Assembly: GCA_009785775.1 (NCBI GenBank)
Contig: WQVR01000028.1
Span: 1 to 8,422, forward strand
Length of the DNA: 8,422 nucleotides
Origin: Candidatus Proendomicrobium guianensium
GTDB taxonomy: Bacteria > Elusimicrobiota > Endomicrobiia > Endomicrobiales > Endomicrobiaceae
Direction of reading: 5' to 3'
The notes under the pieces were generated by a model. The model was not told the origin of the DNA. It worked only from the letters and a program-made list of their open reading frames with translations, and made no database searches. Every line of letters begins with the position of its first letter. The stretch's first letter is position 1. Shown piece by piece: positions 6,569 to 8,422 of this stretch. Both the position numbers and the translations under genes were made by a program.

Positions 6569-7111
6569 TTATCCGAAATTTTCTTTATACCTTGTAAAAG
6601 CTTCCTGCAAAATACGCAGCGCGGTGGCTTTATTAAAAAACTTATCAACAACCACTGTTTTATTTTCCAGTTTTTTGTAGTCTTCAAAAAAACTCATAGT
6701 TTCTGAAGTTAAATGGTAGGGCAATTCTGAAATATCGCTGAAGTGGCTTACGCTGGGGTCTCCTTGGGCTACCGCGATTATTTTATCGTCTGCTTCCCCG
6801 CTGTCAAGCATTCTCATAACGCCTATTACGCGCGCCGGCACTATACACATAGGCACAACCTCCGCCTGAGATAGTATTAGTATGTCAAGCGGGTCTTTAT
6901 CTTCCCCGTATGTCTGCGGAATAAAACCGTAATTTGACGGATAATGCACGGAAGAATACAATACGCGGTCAAGGCGCAAAAGGCCGCTTTCTTTATCAAG
7001 TTCATATTTTGCGCGCGTGCCTTTTGGTATTTCAATTATACCGTTAACAATTTCCGGCAGCGTTTCTTTTTCTCCCGGCGACACATGGTGCCATGGGTTA
7101 AAATTATTCAT
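6569..7111 (-). CDS. ppa: Inorganic pyrophosphatase, family I (soluble)
   Basis: Cytoplasmic enzyme hydrolysing pyrophosphate to two phosphates, pulling biosynthetic reactions such as sugar-nucleotide formation forward; 180 aa, normal for bacterial family I. Active-site landmarks in order: EIPKGTRAKYE (27-37, with K30), LDRVL (R49), HYPSNYGFIP (56-65), EDKDPLDILIL (70-80, metal ligands D71, D73, D76), and MLDSGEADDK (101-110, D103, D108, K110). These align by eye with E. coli K29, R43, Y55, D65/D67/D70 and D97/D102/K104. K72 replaces the small or acidic residue usual in the signature; metal ligands are unaffected. Start is ATG at 7111 with GGGAG 5 bases upstream. A good extended -10 lies about 50 bases upstream. 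The gene stands alone on the minus strand between two glycosyltransferases. Very confident. Confidence 0.97.
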   Translation of the reverse strand: MNNFNPWHHVSPGEKETLPEIVNGIIEIPKGTRAKYELDKESGLLRLDRVLYSSVHYPSNYGFIPQTYGEDKDPLDILILSQAEVVPMCIVPARVIGVMRMLDSGEADDKIIAVAQGDPSVSHFSDISELPYHLTSETMSFFEDYKKLENKTVVVDKFFNKATALRILQEAFTRYKENFG

Positions 7112-7157
7112 GCTTTCTCCCTTTTTAAAATCGCTTATTTAAATTTAACTTGCTTAA

Positions 7158-7166
7158 ATTATACCA
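7158..7166 (-). promoter_or_regulatory. Extended -10 promoter for ppa
   Basis: Read on the minus strand, this is TGGTATAAT: a consensus TATAAT preceded by the TGn extension. The -35 position (TCGCGT at 17-base spacing) is poor, as is common for extended -10 promoters. Transcription would start near 7151, giving a leader of about 40 nt that contains the GGGAG ribosome site at 7117-7121. Confidence 0.6.
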
Positions 7167-7204
7167 AACTAACAGTATTTACGCGACATTTAATACCTTT
7201 AATA

Positions 7205-7260
7205 TTGCAAAAATATATTATCTTGTGATATATTATAATTCATTATTAAAAACATATAAT
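7205..7260 (+). promoter_or_regulatory. AT-rich promoter region for the GT11 gene
   Basis: Within the divergent 7112-7300 gap, TTGCAA (7205-7210) and TATATT (7229-7234) are spaced by 18 bases. Two further exact TATAAT boxes lie at 7234-7239 and 7255-7260. Which is used cannot be told. The only SD-like sequence for the gene is AGGG at 7290-7293, 7 bases before the ATG. The rest of the gap is AT-rich with no other structure. Confidence 0.4.
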
Positions 7261-7300
7261 TACAGCAGACCTTTAAAAAAATTCTACGCAGGGTATTTTT

Positions 7301-8170
7301 ATGAAAGCAGTTAAATTAGCGGGCGGACTGGGAAATCAGATGTTTCAATACGCTTTTGCAAAAGCCCACCAGCATAAACATAAAACTCCTGTTTTATTTG
7401 ATAAAACTGTTTATCATCCTGCGTATAATAGAAGTTTTGATCTTGCGCACTTTAACTGCAAAATGGAATTTACTACGCCCGCTAAAAACCGCTGGCCAAA
7501 AATACTTAGAAAGCTTTTGAAGCGTGATGGCAAAAAATTTAAATCTAATTTTGGCGCGCATTACTTTAATGATGTTAAAGAATCGCACGGGCTAAAATTT
7601 TACCCGCACTTGCTTGAAAATACAGACAACGCTTACTATGCGGGTTGCTTTCAGTCTGAAAAATATTTTATTGATATCCGCGATATTTTATTAAAAGATT
7701 TTACGCTAAAAGAAAAATTAAACGCCGCAAACAGCGCAATACTTGAAGATATAAAAAGCAAAAATTCTGTTTCCCTGCATATACGCAGGGGAGATTATAT
7801 AACCGTTAACAACGGCATTCACTTTGCCGTTGAACAGGATTATTATCAAAAAGCCGTAAGTTATATTGCCGAAAAAATAAAATATCCGTATTTTTTTGTA
7901 TTTTCCGATGATGCCAAGTGGTGCAAAGAAAACTTAAAACTTGAGCTTCCTATGCAAATAGTTAACATAAACGACGCCTTGCACGGATTTTATGATTTAG
8001 AACTTATGAAAAACTGCAAGCATAATATCATAGCCAACTCCACATTATCGTGGTGGGGCGCGTGGCTTAATGAAAACCGCGACAAAGTAGTTATCATGCC
8101 GCAAAAATGGAATTTACTGGACACATCAACCTATGAAAATATTTTTCCGCAAGGCTGGATAAAACTTTAA
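7301..8170 (+). CDS. GT11 alpha-1,2-fucosyltransferase family protein
   Basis: Glycosyltransferase of CAZy GT11, which transfers fucose from GDP-fucose to galactose in alpha-1,2 linkage (H-antigen type); 289 aa, normal for bacterial members. Three family motifs are intact: N-terminal GGLGNQMFQYAFA (8-20), HIRRGDY (160-166), the GDP-binding arginine motif, and NSTLSWWGAW (246-255). There is no signal peptide; it should act in the cytoplasm on lipid-linked or LPS precursor glycans. A basic stretch at about 63-83 (RWPKILRKLLKRDGKKFKS) could bind the membrane face. Start is ATG 7301, beginning directly with the family's N terminus. It is divergent from ppa and 56 bases upstream of a nucleotidyltransferase that has its own promoter. 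The gene looks AT-richer than the pst genes, as surface-glycan genes often do. Family very sure; exact linkage and acceptor are not. Confidence 0.93.
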   Translation: MKAVKLAGGLGNQMFQYAFAKAHQHKHKTPVLFDKTVYHPAYNRSFDLAHFNCKMEFTTPAKNRWPKILRKLLKRDGKKFKSNFGAHYFNDVKESHGLKFYPHLLENTDNAYYAGCFQSEKYFIDIRDILLKDFTLKEKLNAANSAILEDIKSKNSVSLHIRRGDYITVNNGIHFAVEQDYYQKAVSYIAEKIKYPYFFVFSDDAKWCKENLKLELPMQIVNINDALHGFYDLELMKNCKHNIIANSTLSWWGAWLNENRDKVVIMPQKWNLLDTSTYENIFPQGWIKL

Positions 8171-8188
8171 AAACGCTGTAGCTGTATA

Positions 8189-8197
8189 TGATATAAT
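8189..8197 (+). promoter_or_regulatory. Extended -10 promoter for the terminal nucleotidyltransferase gene
   Basis: TGATATAAT combines a TGn extension with a perfect TATAAT. No good -35 is evident. The start would be near 8204, giving a leader of about 23 nt that includes the strong SD GAGGAG at 8213-8218, 8 bases before the ATG. The gene may thus be expressed independently of the GT11 gene. Confidence 0.55.
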
Positions 8198-8226
8198 GAG
8201 CGAATACAAAAAGAGGAGCAAAGCAT

Positions 8227-8422
8227 ATGACTGACACTTCAATGCCCGTTTATTATATAGTAAGCGGCGGGTTTGACCCCATACATGAAGGGCACATATC
8301 GCTTATCAAGGCGGCGGCGTTAAAGTGCGACGGCGTAATACTTCTTTTAAATTCTGACGATTGGCTTATCAGAAAAAAGGGTAAAAATTTTATGACCGCA
8401 AAAACGCGCAGGATAATATGCG
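8227..8422 (+). CDS. HxGH cytidylyl/adenylyltransferase family protein (3'-truncated)
   Basis: Only the first 65 codons are in view; the frame is open at the window edge. After a short N-terminal extension the sequence reads YYIVSGGFDPIHEGHISLI, the beta-strand plus HxGH nucleotide-binding motif (HEGH, about 21-24) of the cytidylyltransferase-like superfamily. This covers glycerol-3-phosphate cytidylyltransferases, heptose-1-phosphate adenylyltransferases (HldE C-domain) and many uncharacterised relatives. The next strand VILLLNSDDWLIRKKG is the family's NSD-type segment. The later ISTT/RTxGISTT motif that would help choose a substrate is outside the window. It acts in the cytoplasm, activating a phosphorylated sugar or alcohol, plausibly for surface glycans given its GT neighbours. 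ATG chosen from the GAGGAG SD 8 bases upstream. Superfamily sure; substrate unknown. Confidence 0.88.
   Translation, partial: MTDTSMPVYYIVSGGFDPIHEGHISLIKAAALKCDGVILLLNSDDWLIRKKGKNFMTAKTRRIIC

Noticed and set aside
7221..7240. TGTGA element as a CRP-type operator upstream of the GT11 gene
   Set aside because: Only one half-site is present; there is no matching TCACA at the required spacing.

Overview
The window looks like ordinary chromosome from a Gram-negative, low-to-moderate GC bacterium (about 40% GC by eye). Three things point to an outer membrane: a beta-barrel porin ending in phenylalanine, a soluble periplasmic PstS with a cleavable signal peptide and no lipobox cysteine, and fucosyltransferases of the kind that decorate LPS or surface glycans. 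Isoleucine is often coded by ATA and arginine by AGA/AGG. The gene styles would suit a host-associated lineage such as Elusimicrobiota or a similar deep-branching gut phylum, but that placement is an impression, not something the sequence proves.

Region 1 (1-1079) holds the 3' end of a Porin_5-like outer-membrane porin and a perfect 10-bp hairpin. Region 2 (about 1080-5430) is a canonical high-affinity phosphate uptake operon in the order pstS-pstC-pstA-pstB-phoU. It closes with a strong rho-independent terminator. PstS captures phosphate in the periplasm, PstC and PstA form the inner-membrane channel, PstB supplies ATP hydrolysis, and PhoU links transporter activity to phosphate signalling. 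No phoR/phoB-type two-component genes are visible. The pstS-pstC and pstC-pstA gaps carry strong or complex inverted repeats, and pstC may have its own promoter that yields a leaderless mRNA.

Region 3 (5431-8422) is a set of independently transcribed genes. They are a GT10-like glycosyltransferase (+), a convergent family I inorganic pyrophosphatase (-), a GT11 alpha-1,2-fucosyltransferase (+) divergent from it, and the 5' end of an HxGH nucleotidyltransferase (+) cut by the window edge. The GT10/GT11 pair recalls the enzyme families that build fucosylated, Lewis/H-type glycans in some host-associated bacteria, but donor and acceptor cannot be read from sequence.

There is no CRISPR, IS element, tRNA or rRNA, and no gene-free stretch above 300 bases; the longest gap is 7112-7300. 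I see no convincing new multi-gene system. The most interesting points are the RNA/promoter architecture inside the pst operon, the porin next to it, and the GT10/GT11 pairing.
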